Origin: Adlercreutzia faecimuris
GTDB taxonomy: Bacteria; Actinomycetota; Coriobacteriia; Coriobacteriales; Eggerthellaceae
Direction of reading: 5' to 3'
Length of the DNA stretch: 64,000 nucleotides
Assembly: GCF_022669055.1 (NCBI RefSeq)
Contig: NZ_JAJMLW010000001.1
Span: forward strand, 310,001-374,000
Positions 8,927 through 16,200 of the stretch are shown here, piece by piece. Under the pieces are notes generated by a model, which was not told where the DNA came from, made no database searches, and worked only from the letters and a program-made list of their open reading frames with translations. The position numbers were made by a program, and so were the translations under genes. Every line of letters starts with the position of its first letter. The first letter of the stretch is position 1.

Positions 8927-9523
8927 TCAGAGGAAGTCGACGACGCCGCAGTGGGTGTGGTAGATGGCGCCGGCTATGCGCAGGTCGCCGGCCTGCTCGA
9001 GGGCGGCGAGCTCGGGGACGGCGCGCAGCTCGGCGATGGCGGCCTCGGTGTTGAGGACGCTCGCGCGGTAGGGATCGTCCTCGCCGGCGATGGCCGCGGC
9101 CACGCGCTCGGTGACCGGCGCGACCGCGCCCGCCTCGCCGTCGATCGCCGCCTTGATGGCGCCGCAGTGGGTGTGCCCCAGCACCAGCAGCAGGCGCGTG
9201 TGCAGGTGCGCGCAGGCGTAGACCGCGCTGGCCGCCTCCACCGGGCCAACCACGTTGCCGGCCACGCGCACCACGAACAGCTCGCCGAGCCCGGCCATGA
9301 ACGCGTGCTCGGGCACGACGCGCGAGTCGGCGCAGGTGATGATGGTGGCGAAGGGGCGCTGGCCGTTCTCGAACAGCTCGCGGATGCGCGCGGGCGACAG
9401 GTCGCGCTTGTGGTCGAGCGCCTCCATGTAGATGCGGTTGCCCTCGGCCAGCCGCCGCAGCGCCTCGTCCGGCGCCACCCGGGAATCGCCGTCGAAGTCG
9501 TCCGCCGTGTATCGCATGCCCAT
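8927..9523 (-). CDS. Beta-class carbonic anhydrase
   Basis: Zinc enzyme interconverting CO2 and bicarbonate in the cytoplasm. Zinc ligands are visible as C64 (CADSR, with D66 and R68 the conserved dyad), H117 and C120 (GHTHCG). The 198-residue length is normal for the family. I chose the ATG at 9523 because a purine-rich GGAAGG lies upstream. The frame stays open to 9634 but would read through the parS palindrome at 9549, so the longer version is unlikely. The bicarbonate could feed carboxylases or help pH balance beside the GAD system, which is inference. Confidence 0.92.
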   Translation of the reverse strand: MGMRYTADDFDGDSRVAPDEALRRLAEGNRIYMEALDHKRDLSPARIRELFENGQRPFATIITCADSRVVPEHAFMAGLGELFVVRVAGNVVGPVEAASAVYACAHLHTRLLLVLGHTHCGAIKAAIDGEAGAVAPVTERVAAAIAGEDDPYRASVLNTEAAIAELRAVPELAALEQAGDLRIAGAIYHTHCGVVDFL

Positions 9524-9548
9524 GTTCGCCCCGCCTTCCGCAGCAGAA

Positions 9549-9564
9549 TGTTTCACGTGAAACA
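9549..9564. other. parS: parS-like site 2, exact
   Basis: TGTTTCACGTGAAACA between the carbonic anhydrase start and the LysR remnant. Its right flank continues ATTCGTACGCG, the same flank seen at sites 12586 and 23507. Confidence 0.85.
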
Positions 9565-9666
9565 TTCGTACGCGACGAGAGAGGCGCGCCCCGGCCTTCT
9601 CGCCGCTCGACTCCCGCTTCCCGCGGCTCGCCAAGTGCCTGTCGTTCGTCCTCCACCGACGCGAAG

Positions 9667-9682
9667 TGTTTCACGTGAAACA
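9667..9682. other. parS: parS-like site 3, exact
   Basis: Second exact copy in the same intergenic gap, 118 bp from site 2. Confidence 0.85.
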
Positions 9683-9713
9683 TTCTCGCGCGTGCGGGCT
9701 GCGGCGGGGGCGC

Positions 9714-10243
9714 CTATTCCGCGAACGTGCCGCGTATCTGCTCGAGGAAGCGCTCGGCGATGGGGCTCATCACGCGGCTGCGCTTCCACACCAGGTAGAG
9801 CTTCGTCTCGAGCGGCGGCGTGAGCGGGCGGAAGGCGAGCCCGCTGCCGGGGCTCGTGTCCACCAGGCGGTCGAACGACAGCAGGTAGCCCAGCCCCTCG
9901 CGCGCGAAGACCGACCCGTTGTACGACAGCCCGAACGACCCGGCCAGCGTGAGCCGCCCCATGCGCCGTCGCCCGCACCAGCGCGGGATGTCGTTGCGCC
10001 AGCCCTGGTCGGAGCAGAGCAGCGGCAGGCCCACCAGGTCGTCGAAGGACACCGCCTCGCGCCGCGCCAGGTCGCAGCCCTCCGGCATGATGACGCCCCA
10101 GCGGTCGACCTCGGGGAAGGGCAGCGCGTGGTAGCGCGCGGGGTCGGGCCGCTCGGCCAGCACGGTGAAGTCGAGGATGCCCTTGTCCAGGCGGTCGAGC
10201 ACCTGCTCGGTGGTGCCGCTCACGATGTGGTAGCGCCGGCAGG
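9714..10243 (-). pseudogene. LysR-family regulator remnant (effector-binding half only)
   Basis: Reading from about 10243 down to the stop at 9714, some 177 residues match a LysR substrate-binding domain: YHIVSGTTEQVLDRLDKGILDF, then an LPFPEVDRWGVIMP-like segment and FREGLG-like and ETKLYLVWKRSR segments. The N-terminal winged helix-turn-helix and first half of the domain are missing. Upstream the frame becomes Arg/Pro-rich nonsense that overlaps the flavodoxin gene on the other strand. The clean break suggests a deletion or rearrangement joined a decaying lysR to the flavodoxin promoter region. No start codon is assignable. Confidence 0.75.
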
Positions 10244-10339
10244 GCAGCGCTGCCCGAGGAGCTGCGCGACGGGGACTGATGGGCGCCCGCCCTGTGGAGG
10301 GTGGGGGCGAAAAGGGAAGAGAGAGGAAGAGGAAGCGCG

Positions 10340-11086
10340 ATGGAGAAAGTGATGGGGAAGATGTCTCGGCGGATGTTCTGCAAGGTGGCGTTGGCGGCGG
10401 GGTCGGTCGCGCTGCTGGGGACGGCGGGGTGCGCGGCGCCCTCGGGATCGCGCGAGGGCGCGTCGGGTGCGGCGGGTGCGGCCGGCGCATCCGGGAGCGC
10501 CGCCGATGACGCGCGGGACGGCGCCGCTGGCACGCAGGGCGGCGCGGGGACGGACGCGGCGCCCGCGTCCGAGGCAGGCGGCAACGAGGCCACGGGCGCC
10601 CAGTCGCCCGGCGCGGGCTCGGCCGCGGTCGTCTTCTTCTCGTGCACCGGCAACACGCGTGCCGTGGCCGAGAAGATCGCCCAGGGCGCCGGCGCGCCGC
10701 TTCTCGAGATCGTTCCCCAGGAGCCCTACACCGCGGCCGACCTGAACTACAACGCCGACTGCCGCGCCAACGCCGAGCAGAACGGCGACGTGGAGCCCCC
10801 GGTCCTGGCGCGGCCGATCCCGGACGTGGCTGCCTTCGACACGGTGTTTCTGGGCTACCCCATCTGGTGGGGACGTGCCCCGCGCGCCGTCCTCGCGTTC
10901 GTCGAGGCCGCGGGCCTGGCGGGCAAGGCGGTCGTGCCGTTCTGCACGTCGGGCAGCAGCGGCATCGAGGGGAGCCTGGCCGAGCTCGAGGCCGCCGCGC
11001 CCGACGCCGACTGGCGCCCCAGCCGTCGCTTCGACGCCGGCGTCTCCCAGTCCGACGTAGACGCCTGGCTGGCCGACGCGTCCTAG
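10340..11086 (+). CDS. Secreted flavodoxin-domain lipoprotein with Tat signal
   Basis: A 248-residue protein. The N-terminus has a twin-arginine motif, SRRMFCK, a hydrophobic stretch and a lipobox, LLGTAGC, so it is predicted to be exported folded and lipid-anchored. A low-complexity Ala/Gly/Ser linker of about 70 residues follows. The C-terminal 150 residues are a flavodoxin fold with FMN phosphate loop FSCTGNTRAVA and isoalloxazine-contact segment GYPIWWGRAP. Export by Tat fits a cofactor-loaded flavoprotein. It may carry electrons to cell-surface reductases, common in this bacterial class; the partner is unknown. The start at 10340 follows GAGGAAG; an internal ATG at 10361 is the alternative. 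Confidence 0.82.
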   Translation: MEKVMGKMSRRMFCKVALAAGSVALLGTAGCAAPSGSREGASGAAGAAGASGSAADDARDGAAGTQGGAGTDAAPASEAGGNEATGAQSPGAGSAAVVFFSCTGNTRAVAEKIAQGAGAPLLEIVPQEPYTAADLNYNADCRANAEQNGDVEPPVLARPIPDVAAFDTVFLGYPIWWGRAPRAVLAFVEAAGLAGKAVVPFCTSGSSGIEGSLAELEAAAPDADWRPSRRFDAGVSQSDVDAWLADAS

Positions 11087-11202
11087 CGTCCGCCCGCGGG
11101 CCTTGCGTCGGGTCGCCCGCCGCGCTGCGAACCGCCCGCCCGCCGTGCGTTGTCCGCCCGTGCCGACCGGCGCCCGCCCGCCCGTGTGCGGCGCGGGCGG
11201 AG

Positions 11203-11218
11203 TGTTTCACGTGAAACG
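11203..11218. other. parS: parS-like site 4 (one end mismatch)
   Basis: TGTTTCACGTGAAACG: the 14-bp core GTTTCACGTGAAAC is intact. Intergenic. Confidence 0.8.
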
Positions 11219-11226
11219 CTCCGTGT

Positions 11227-11275
11227 CTTGCGATTCGCGCGACGCAGCTTCCCGGCTTCCCGCCGGAATCGCAAG
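11227..11275. repeat. Inverted repeat upstream of the cupin gene
   Basis: Perfect 10-bp arms CTTGCGATTC (11227-11236) and GAATCGCAAG (11266-11275) separated by 29 bp, ending 24 bp before the cupin start. It could be a regulator site or an mRNA leader hairpin. Confidence 0.5.
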
Positions 11276-11299
11276 ATGGAAAGATGAGAGGAGAGACCT

Positions 11300-11746
11300 A
11301 TGGCCGAGAACATCGCCGGCGCCGCCGTCGCCGACGGGCCCGCATCCTGCCTGTTCGGGATGGGGGAGCCGAACGAGGCGTTCGCGCGGTACTTCGTCGG
11401 CGCGTCGTATCTGAACCCGCTGACCGACCCGGCCGAGACGCAGTTCATCGCCAACGTCACCTTCGAGCCGGGCTGCCGCAACAACTGGCACGTCCACCAT
11501 GCCGAGGAGGGCGGCGGCCAGATCCTGCTCGTCACCGACGGCCGTGGCTGGTTCCAGGCATGGGGCGAGGAACCCCGTGCCCTGCGCCCGGGCGACGTCG
11601 TGTTCATCCCTGCCGGCGTGAAGCACTGGCACGGCGCCGCCCGCGACAGCTGGTTCTCGCACGTCGCCTTCGAGGCTCCCGGCCGCGGCTGCGCGAACGA
11701 GTGGCTCGAGCCCGTCGACGCCGCCGCCTACGACGCCCTGCCCTAG
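11300..11746 (+). CDS. Small cupin-domain protein
   Basis: A 148-residue single-domain cupin. Motif 1 is visible as NWHVHHAEEGGGQILLV and motif 2 as PGDVVFIPAGVKHWHGA, giving the usual His/Glu metal-binding set. Relatives of this length are often annotated as cupins next to carboxymuconolactone decarboxylase or flavodoxin genes, and here the neighbour is a flavodoxin lipoprotein. The reaction is unknown. The ATG at 11300 follows GAGGAGAG. The gene is flanked on both sides by parS-like palindromes. Confidence 0.8.
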   Translation: MAENIAGAAVADGPASCLFGMGEPNEAFARYFVGASYLNPLTDPAETQFIANVTFEPGCRNNWHVHHAEEGGGQILLVTDGRGWFQAWGEEPRALRPGDVVFIPAGVKHWHGAARDSWFSHVAFEAPGRGCANEWLEPVDAAAYDALP

Positions 11747-11789
11747 CCCCCCCGCGTCGCGTCCCGCGCATCCGCACGCGCGCCGCGAA

Positions 11790-11805
11790 TGTTTCACGTG
11801 AAACA
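11790..11805. other. parS: parS-like site 5, exact
   Basis: TGTTTCACGTGAAACA between the cupin gene and the tRNA-Gly promoter, 35 bp before its -10 box. Confidence 0.85.
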
Positions 11806-11840
11806 CTTGCGGCTTTCTTCTCGCGCGCGGGAACATACGC

Positions 11841-11846
11841 TATAAT
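11841..11846 (+). promoter_or_regulatory. -10 box of the tRNA-Gly promoter
   Basis: Perfect TATAAT 13 bp before the tRNA. No good -35 hexamer stands 17 bp upstream. Confidence 0.65.
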
Positions 11847-11859
11847 CTCCGATGCGCAT

Positions 11860-11933
11860 GCGGGCGTAGTTCAATGGTAGAACAGGAGCTTCCCAAGCTT
11901 CTAACGCGGGTTCGATTCCCGTCGCCCGCTCCA
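11860..11933 (+). tRNA. tRNA-Gly (anticodon CCC)
   Basis: A complete cloverleaf: acceptor GCGGGCG pairs with CGCCCGC, D arm GTTCAATGGTAGAAC, anticodon loop TTCCCAA (anticodon CCC, reading GGG), T loop TTCGATT, and an encoded CCA end. A terminator follows within 12 bp. Confidence 0.96.
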
Positions 11934-11944
11934 GCGAGACCTCA

Positions 11945-11978
11945 CAGCCCCGCCGAATCCGGCGGGGCTGCTTTGTTT
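11945..11978 (+). terminator. Terminator after tRNA-Gly
   Basis: A 10-bp stem (11945-11954 with 11961-11970), loop GAATCC, then CTTTGTTT. Confidence 0.88.
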
Positions 11979-12085
11979 GGCGCGGCATGCGAGCCGCGGA
12001 AGGCGGGCGGAAGGCGAGCCGCGGAAGGCGAACGCAAGGCGAGCCGCCGCCCACGCGGCGCATGGCGAAGGCGAAAGGAGCCACG

Positions 12086-13465
12086 ATGTCCCTAGAGCGT
12101 GCGAAGGCCCACCTGGCGCGGTTCGGTCGCGAGGGCGATGTGATGGAGTTCGACGTGTCCAGCGCGACGGTCGACCTGGCGGCCGAGGCGGTGGGCTGCG
12201 AGCCGGCGCGCATCGCCAAGACGCTGTCGTTCGACCTGGGCGAGCGCGTGGCCCTGGTGGTGTGCGCCGGCGACGCGCGCATCGCCAACCCCAAGTTCAA
12301 GGCGCGGTTCGGGAAGAAGCCGCGGATGCTCGCGGCCGACGTGGCCGAGCAGCGCATCGGGCACGCCGTCGGCGGCGTGTGCCCCTTCGGCGTGAACGCT
12401 GAATGCGACGTGTTCCTGGACGAGTCGCTGCGCCGCTTCGACGTGGTGTATCCCGCCTGCGGCACCGCCAGCAGCGCCGTGCGCATCACCCCCGATGACC
12501 TGGCGCAGGTCGTCCCCGGCAGCGAGTGGGTCGACGTGTGCAAGCTCCCGGAGGAAGGTGCGGGGAAGGAAGGCGGCGCGCAGAATATTTCACATGAAAC
12601 ATTCGTACGCGATGAATCGTCCGCGCCGCAGCCGCCGTTCGACGCGTTCGTGTTCGACCTGGACGGCACGCTGCTCGACACGCTGCCCGACCTGACGGTC
12701 ATCACGAATCGCGCGCTCGAGCTGGAGGGATACCCGCCGCGCACCCAGGACGAGATCCACAGCTTCGTGGGCAACGGCCTCATGGCGCTCATGTACCAGG
12801 CGGTGCCGGAGGGCACCGGCCCCGAGGCCGCCGAGCGCGCGATGGAGCGATGGAAGGCCCTCTTCCCCACGTACGCCAACGACCTGACCGTCCCCTACCC
12901 GGGCGTGCGCGAGACCGTGACCGAGCTGCGCCGCCGCGGCTGCAAGCTGGGGGTGCTCTCCAACAAGTTCGACGCGGGCGTGCAGCAGGTGATGGAGCAG
13001 AAGCTGCCCGGGCTCTTCGACGTCATGCATGGCGAGTGCGCCGAGATCCCGCGCAAGCCCGACCCGACGGGGCTGCTGCGCACCATCCGCGAGCTGGGCT
13101 CGACGCCCGCGCGCACCGTCTACGTCGGCGACTCTCCCGGTGACGTGCGCACCGCCCGCGCCGCCGGAACCTACGCCGTCGGCGCCGCCTGGGGCTACCA
13201 TGACGAGGCCGACTTCGACGCCGAGCACGCCGAGCCCGACCTCATGGTTCACGCCTTCGCCGACCTGATCGCTCTGGCGCCGGAAGCCGCCGAGGGAGTT
13301 GGGGGAGAGGGCGCGGAAGGAGCGGAAGGCGCGCGGAATGTTTCACGTGAAACACCGGGAGCCGGCGCTGGCGACGGGACGCGGATTGGCGCCGATGCCA
13401 CCGTCCCCGCCGCCCCTGCCGACGCCGTCGACACTCCCGCCGTCGCCGAAGGAGGGCGCGTGTGA
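12086..13465 (+). CDS. Fusion of a YbaK/ProX tRNA-editing domain and a HAD phosphatase
   Basis: A 459-residue two-domain protein. Residues 1-155 are a YbaK/EbsC deacylase (catalytic lysine K45 in ARIAKTLSF), which removes Cys or other wrong amino acids from tRNA-Pro. Residues 185-400 are a HAD phosphatase of the phosphoglycolate phosphatase type, with D191-x-D193-GT, SNK and GDSPGDV. The linker (NISHETF, 167-173) is encoded by a decayed parS palindrome, and the low-complexity tail contains NVSRET (418-423), encoded by an intact one. This suggests two genes once separated by a parS-containing gap. AAAGGAG lies 5 bp before the ATG at 12086. A sequencing frameshift could mimic the fusion, but the frame is open throughout. 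Confidence 0.82.
   Translation: MSLERAKAHLARFGREGDVMEFDVSSATVDLAAEAVGCEPARIAKTLSFDLGERVALVVCAGDARIANPKFKARFGKKPRMLAADVAEQRIGHAVGGVCPFGVNAECDVFLDESLRRFDVVYPACGTASSAVRITPDDLAQVVPGSEWVDVCKLPEEGAGKEGGAQNISHETFVRDESSAPQPPFDAFVFDLDGTLLDTLPDLTVITNRALELEGYPPRTQDEIHSFVGNGLMALMYQAVPEGTGPEAAERAMERWKALFPTYANDLTVPYPGVRETVTELRRRGCKLGVLSNKFDAGVQQVMEQKLPGLFDVMHGECAEIPRKPDPTGLLRTIRELGSTPARTVYVGDSPGDVRTARAAGTYAVGAAWGYHDEADFDAEHAEPDLMVHAFADLIALAPEAAEGVGGEGAEGAEGARNVSRETPGAGAGDGTRIGADATVPAAPADAVDTPAVAEGGRV
12586..12601. other. Degenerate parS-like site inside a coding region
   Basis: TATTTCACATGAAACA, two mismatches to the consensus. The right flank ATTCGTACGCG is the same as at intact sites, so this is a decayed copy. 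It encodes the linker of the YbaK-HAD fusion. Confidence 0.65.
13339..13354. other. parS: parS-like site 6, exact, inside a coding tail
   Basis: TGTTTCACGTGAAACA within the C-terminal low-complexity tail of the fusion gene, read as NVSRET. Confidence 0.85.
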
Positions 13466-13929
13466 CGGGCGTGCGGGGCTTTCTCGCGGCGCACTGGCAG
13501 GGCGTTTCCTGGGCGCTCGTCGCGCTGTGGGCGGTCGTGATCTTCCTCATGTCGGCCAACACGGGCGATGACCTCACCTCAGGCGACGGATTGGTCGCCC
13601 AGGTGCGGGCGCTGCTCATGGCCGTGCAGGTCGAGTGGCTGGGGATCGCCGAGGGCGTCGACCTCGTGTCGCCCCTCGCGCACTTCTGCGAGTACGCGCT
13701 GTTCGGGTTCCTCATCCAGAACGCCCTCGGCTGCACGCTGCCGGCCCGGCGCGCGGCCCTGCTCGCCGTCGTCATCGCGAGCGCCTACGGCGTCACCGAC
13801 GAGCTTCACCAGCTGTTCGTCCCCGGCCGCGCCTGCGACCCCGTTGATTGGCTCGTCGACACCGCCGGCGCCACCCTCGGCGCCCTCATAGCCTGGCGCG
13901 CCCTGCGCCGCATCCAGTCGCGCGGCTGA
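13462..13929 (+). CDS. VanZ-like membrane protein
   Basis: A 155-residue protein with about four membrane helices. The VanZ family pattern is clear: AHFCEYALFGFL, then YGVTDELHQLFVPGR and DWLVDTAGATLG. VanZ gives low-level teicoplanin resistance in enterococci; most chromosomal relatives have no proven function. The GTG start overlaps the upstream stop codon (GTGA) and a GGAGGG site lies inside the upstream gene, so the two are translationally coupled. Confidence 0.88.
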   Translation: MTGVRGFLAAHWQGVSWALVALWAVVIFLMSANTGDDLTSGDGLVAQVRALLMAVQVEWLGIAEGVDLVSPLAHFCEYALFGFLIQNALGCTLPARRAALLAVVIASAYGVTDELHQLFVPGRACDPVDWLVDTAGATLGALIAWRALRRIQSRG

Positions 13930-13961
13930 GTACAGATTCCCCATTTCCCCAGGTCACATAG

Positions 13962-13987
13962 CAAACGTAAACGCGCGTTTACGTTTG
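13962..13987. promoter_or_regulatory. Operator-like palindrome 1, near the XRE regulator
   Basis: A perfect 26-bp palindrome whose core GTAAACGCGCGTTTAC (13967-13982) shares the pattern GTAAACG-N2-CGTTTAC with two sites upstream of the regulator gene at 14043-14498. It lies between the convergent VanZ-like and regulator genes. Confidence 0.65.
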
Positions 13988-14042
13988 TCACAGAACGCAC
14001 GAAGGCGCGGCCGGGTTCCCGGGCCGCGCCTCTTCGGAAAGG

Positions 14043-14498
14043 CTAGCGGTTGTCGAACGGGCTCCGCTGCCGCGAGCGTCGGTAGAAGTCGCCGCCCACG
14101 TCGTCGAAGGGCGGCTCGAGGAGCTCGTCCACCTTCACGTTCAGGACGAAGGCCAGCCGCTTGAGTAGGTCGAGGCGCGGGTTGCTCTCGCCTCGCTCGA
14201 TCTTGTCCAGCATCGGCCGGCTGATCCCCACCAGCTCGCAGAAGCGCACCTTGCTGAGCTTCGCGGCCTTGCGCTTGATCTCCACGTTCAGCCCCAGGAT
14301 GCAGCCCTGCTCCGACCCGAGCGGCACGTGCGGCGGCAGCGCCTCGTCAGCGCCTGCGAACGACCCCATCAGCAGCACGTTCCCGTCGGTCAGCGCCTCC
14401 TCAGGAAATCGGCTCGGCGGGATCGCGGGGCTTTCCGCGTCGCCTTCCTCGTCAAAGTATGTTCGGTTGGTTTTCATCAGGCTAGGGTACTGGCGCAT
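14043..14498 (-). CDS. XRE-family transcriptional regulator
   Basis: A 151-residue DNA-binding protein. A Cro/CI-type helix-turn-helix spans about residues 68-128 (LSKVRFCELVGISRPMLDKIERGESNPRLDLLKRLA). The 65-residue N-terminal extension is not recognisable and the C-terminus is Arg/Asp-rich. Three palindromes of the form GTAAACG-N2-CGTTTAC flank the gene, one 12 bp before its start, so it probably represses itself and perhaps other targets. A second possible start is the Met at residue 8 (14477). Confidence 0.85.
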   Translation of the reverse strand: MRQYPSLMKTNRTYFDEEGDAESPAIPPSRFPEEALTDGNVLLMGSFAGADEALPPHVPLGSEQGCILGLNVEIKRKAAKLSKVRFCELVGISRPMLDKIERGESNPRLDLLKRLAFVLNVKVDELLEPPFDDVGGDFYRRSRQRSPFDNR

Positions 14499-14510
14499 GT
14501 CAGCGAGCCT

Positions 14511-14526
14511 GTAAACGGGCGTTTAC
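14511..14526. promoter_or_regulatory. Operator-like palindrome 2
   Basis: GTAAACGGGCGTTTAC, immediately upstream of the XRE regulator start. Confidence 0.65.
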
Positions 14527-14582
14527 GTTTTGGCAAGAATGCTCAAAAACTACGCAAATCAAGCGGGTGAACAGGGGAAAAG

Positions 14583-14598
14583 GTAAACGCACGTTTAC
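14583..14598. promoter_or_regulatory. Operator-like palindrome 3
   Basis: GTAAACGCACGTTTAC, 72 bp centre-to-centre from palindrome 2, close to seven helical turns. The rest of the 14499-14841 gap is purine-rich sequence with the galE terminator and no recognised gene. Confidence 0.6.
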
Positions 14599-14631
14599 AT
14601 CTCCTTCGATTCGGGCGACGGTGGCGCCAAC

Positions 14632-14673
14632 GGAAGAAAGGCGTCCCGAGGCCGCAAGAAAGGCTCGGGACGC
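14632..14673 (-). terminator. Probable terminator of galE
   Basis: 10-bp arms (14641-14650 and 14664-14673). On the minus strand the stem is followed by CTTTCTT. It lies about 170 bp beyond the galE stop. Confidence 0.6.
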
Positions 14674-14841
14674 GAAGCCGACGAAAGGGAGGGGACGAAA
14701 AGTGGAGGAAGGGAGGAGGGAGGGGGGTGCCGCCGGCGCCGGATGGAGGAACGGCGCGGACGGCCGGGAGCCCGGCGCCACGCGGGCGGGGCGCCGGGCA
14801 GGCAGCGGCGAACCCCGCCGCGCCCGCCTCTTCGCCCGGCG

Positions 14842-15987
14842 CTACTTAGCGCTCGCGTAGCCGTCCGGGTTACCGGACTGCCAGCGCCAGCTGTCGGCGC
14901 ACATGCGCTCGAGGTCGTACTCGGCAACCCAGCCCAGCTCCTCGCGCGCCTTGTCGCACGCGGCGTAGTTCTCGGCGATGTCACCCGCGCGCCGCGGCTT
15001 GATCTCGTAGGCCAGCTCGTGGCCGCAGGCCTTCTCGAACGCGTGGATGACGTCGAGCACGCTCGACCCCTTCCCCGTGCCCAGGTTGAAGATGCCCACG
15101 CCACGACGGCTGCCGTCGGCCGCTGGCTCGCCGGCGATGGAGCCGAGCCCGCGCGCCTTCCCGTCGCCGACGCGCCCGCCCATCCACTCGAGTGCCGCCA
15201 CGTGCCCGCGCGCGAGGTCGACCACGTGGATGTAGTCGCGCACGCCGGTGCCGTCGGGCGTGGGGTAGTCGTCGCCGAACACGCCGACGCTCGGCAGCTT
15301 CCCGACCGCCACCTGGGCCACGTAGGGCAGCAGGTTGTTCGGGATGCCCTTCGGATCCTCGCCGATCAGTCCGCTCTCGTGCGCGCCGATGGGGTTGAAG
15401 TAGCGCAGCAGCACGACGTTCCACTCGCCGTCGCCGACGTAGAGGTCGGTCAGGATCTGCTCGAGCATCGACTTCGTCTGCCCGTAGGGGTTGGTGGCGT
15501 CGTGCTTGGGGCAGTCCTCGGTGATGGGGATGAACTCGGGCTCGCCGTAGACGGTCGCGCTCGACGAGAACACGATGTTCTTCACGCCGTGCTCGCGCGC
15601 CACCTCGCACAGCACCAGCGTGCCGGCGATGTTGTTCCAGTAGTACTCGAGCGGCTTGGCGACGCTCTCGCCGACGGCCTTGAAGCCGGCGAAGTGGATG
15701 ATGACGTCCACGTCGTTCTCGTCGAAGATGCGCTCGAGCGTGTCGCGGTCAAGGATGCTGGCCTCGTAGAAGCGCAGGCGGTCGCGCGCCGGGCCCTCGT
15801 CAGTGCCGGTGATGGTGCGCACACGGTCGAGCGCCACCTCGCTCGAGTTGCTCAGGTCGTCGACGACCACGACGGAGTAGCCGCGGTCGAGCAGCTCGAT
15901 GCAGGTGTGGCTGCCGATGAAGCCGGCGCCGCCGGTGACCAGCACGGACAGGTCGGAGGGGTTCTTCGCGAGGGATTTGTTCGTCAT
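14842..15987 (-). CDS. galE: UDP-glucose 4-epimerase
   Basis: NAD-dependent epimerase converting UDP-galactose and UDP-glucose, supplying sugars for the cell envelope or allowing galactose use. It has 381 residues, slightly longer than the usual 340 because of a loop around residues 60-70 and an insertion (GSIAGEPAADGSRRG) in the C-terminal half. The nucleotide-binding motif TGGAGFIGSH, catalytic S142 region (SSSATVYGEP) and Y168-x3-K172 (YGQTK) are intact. The ATG at 15987 has AAGGAAG upstream. A phosphohexomutase follows 213 bp upstream on the same strand, consistent with UDP-sugar supply. Confidence 0.94.
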   Translation of the reverse strand: MTNKSLAKNPSDLSVLVTGGAGFIGSHTCIELLDRGYSVVVVDDLSNSSEVALDRVRTITGTDEGPARDRLRFYEASILDRDTLERIFDENDVDVIIHFAGFKAVGESVAKPLEYYWNNIAGTLVLCEVAREHGVKNIVFSSSATVYGEPEFIPITEDCPKHDATNPYGQTKSMLEQILTDLYVGDGEWNVVLLRYFNPIGAHESGLIGEDPKGIPNNLLPYVAQVAVGKLPSVGVFGDDYPTPDGTGVRDYIHVVDLARGHVAALEWMGGRVGDGKARGLGSIAGEPAADGSRRGVGIFNLGTGKGSSVLDVIHAFEKACGHELAYEIKPRRAGDIAENYAACDKAREELGWVAEYDLERMCADSWRWQSGNPDGYASAK

Positions 15988-16200
15988 GGGGGTGCTTCCT
16001 TTCACGGGTTGCCGCCCGGGCTCCGGCGGCGGTCGGCCGCCAGGCGTCGTTCGGCGGGCTCAGGTTCCCGCCTATGGTAGCAGTCGCGCGCCGGCGCCGC
16101 CAACTCCGGGGCTCTGCGGCATGAGAAAGCCACCGGTTCGGAAGCCGCCGACGCGGGTTCACATGAAGCGGGGGTATAGGGAGGGTGCCGGCTCCCCCGC

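Noticed and set aside
9524-9634. Longer N-terminus for the carbonic anhydrase
   Set aside because: It would read through the parS palindrome, and the family does not have such an extension.
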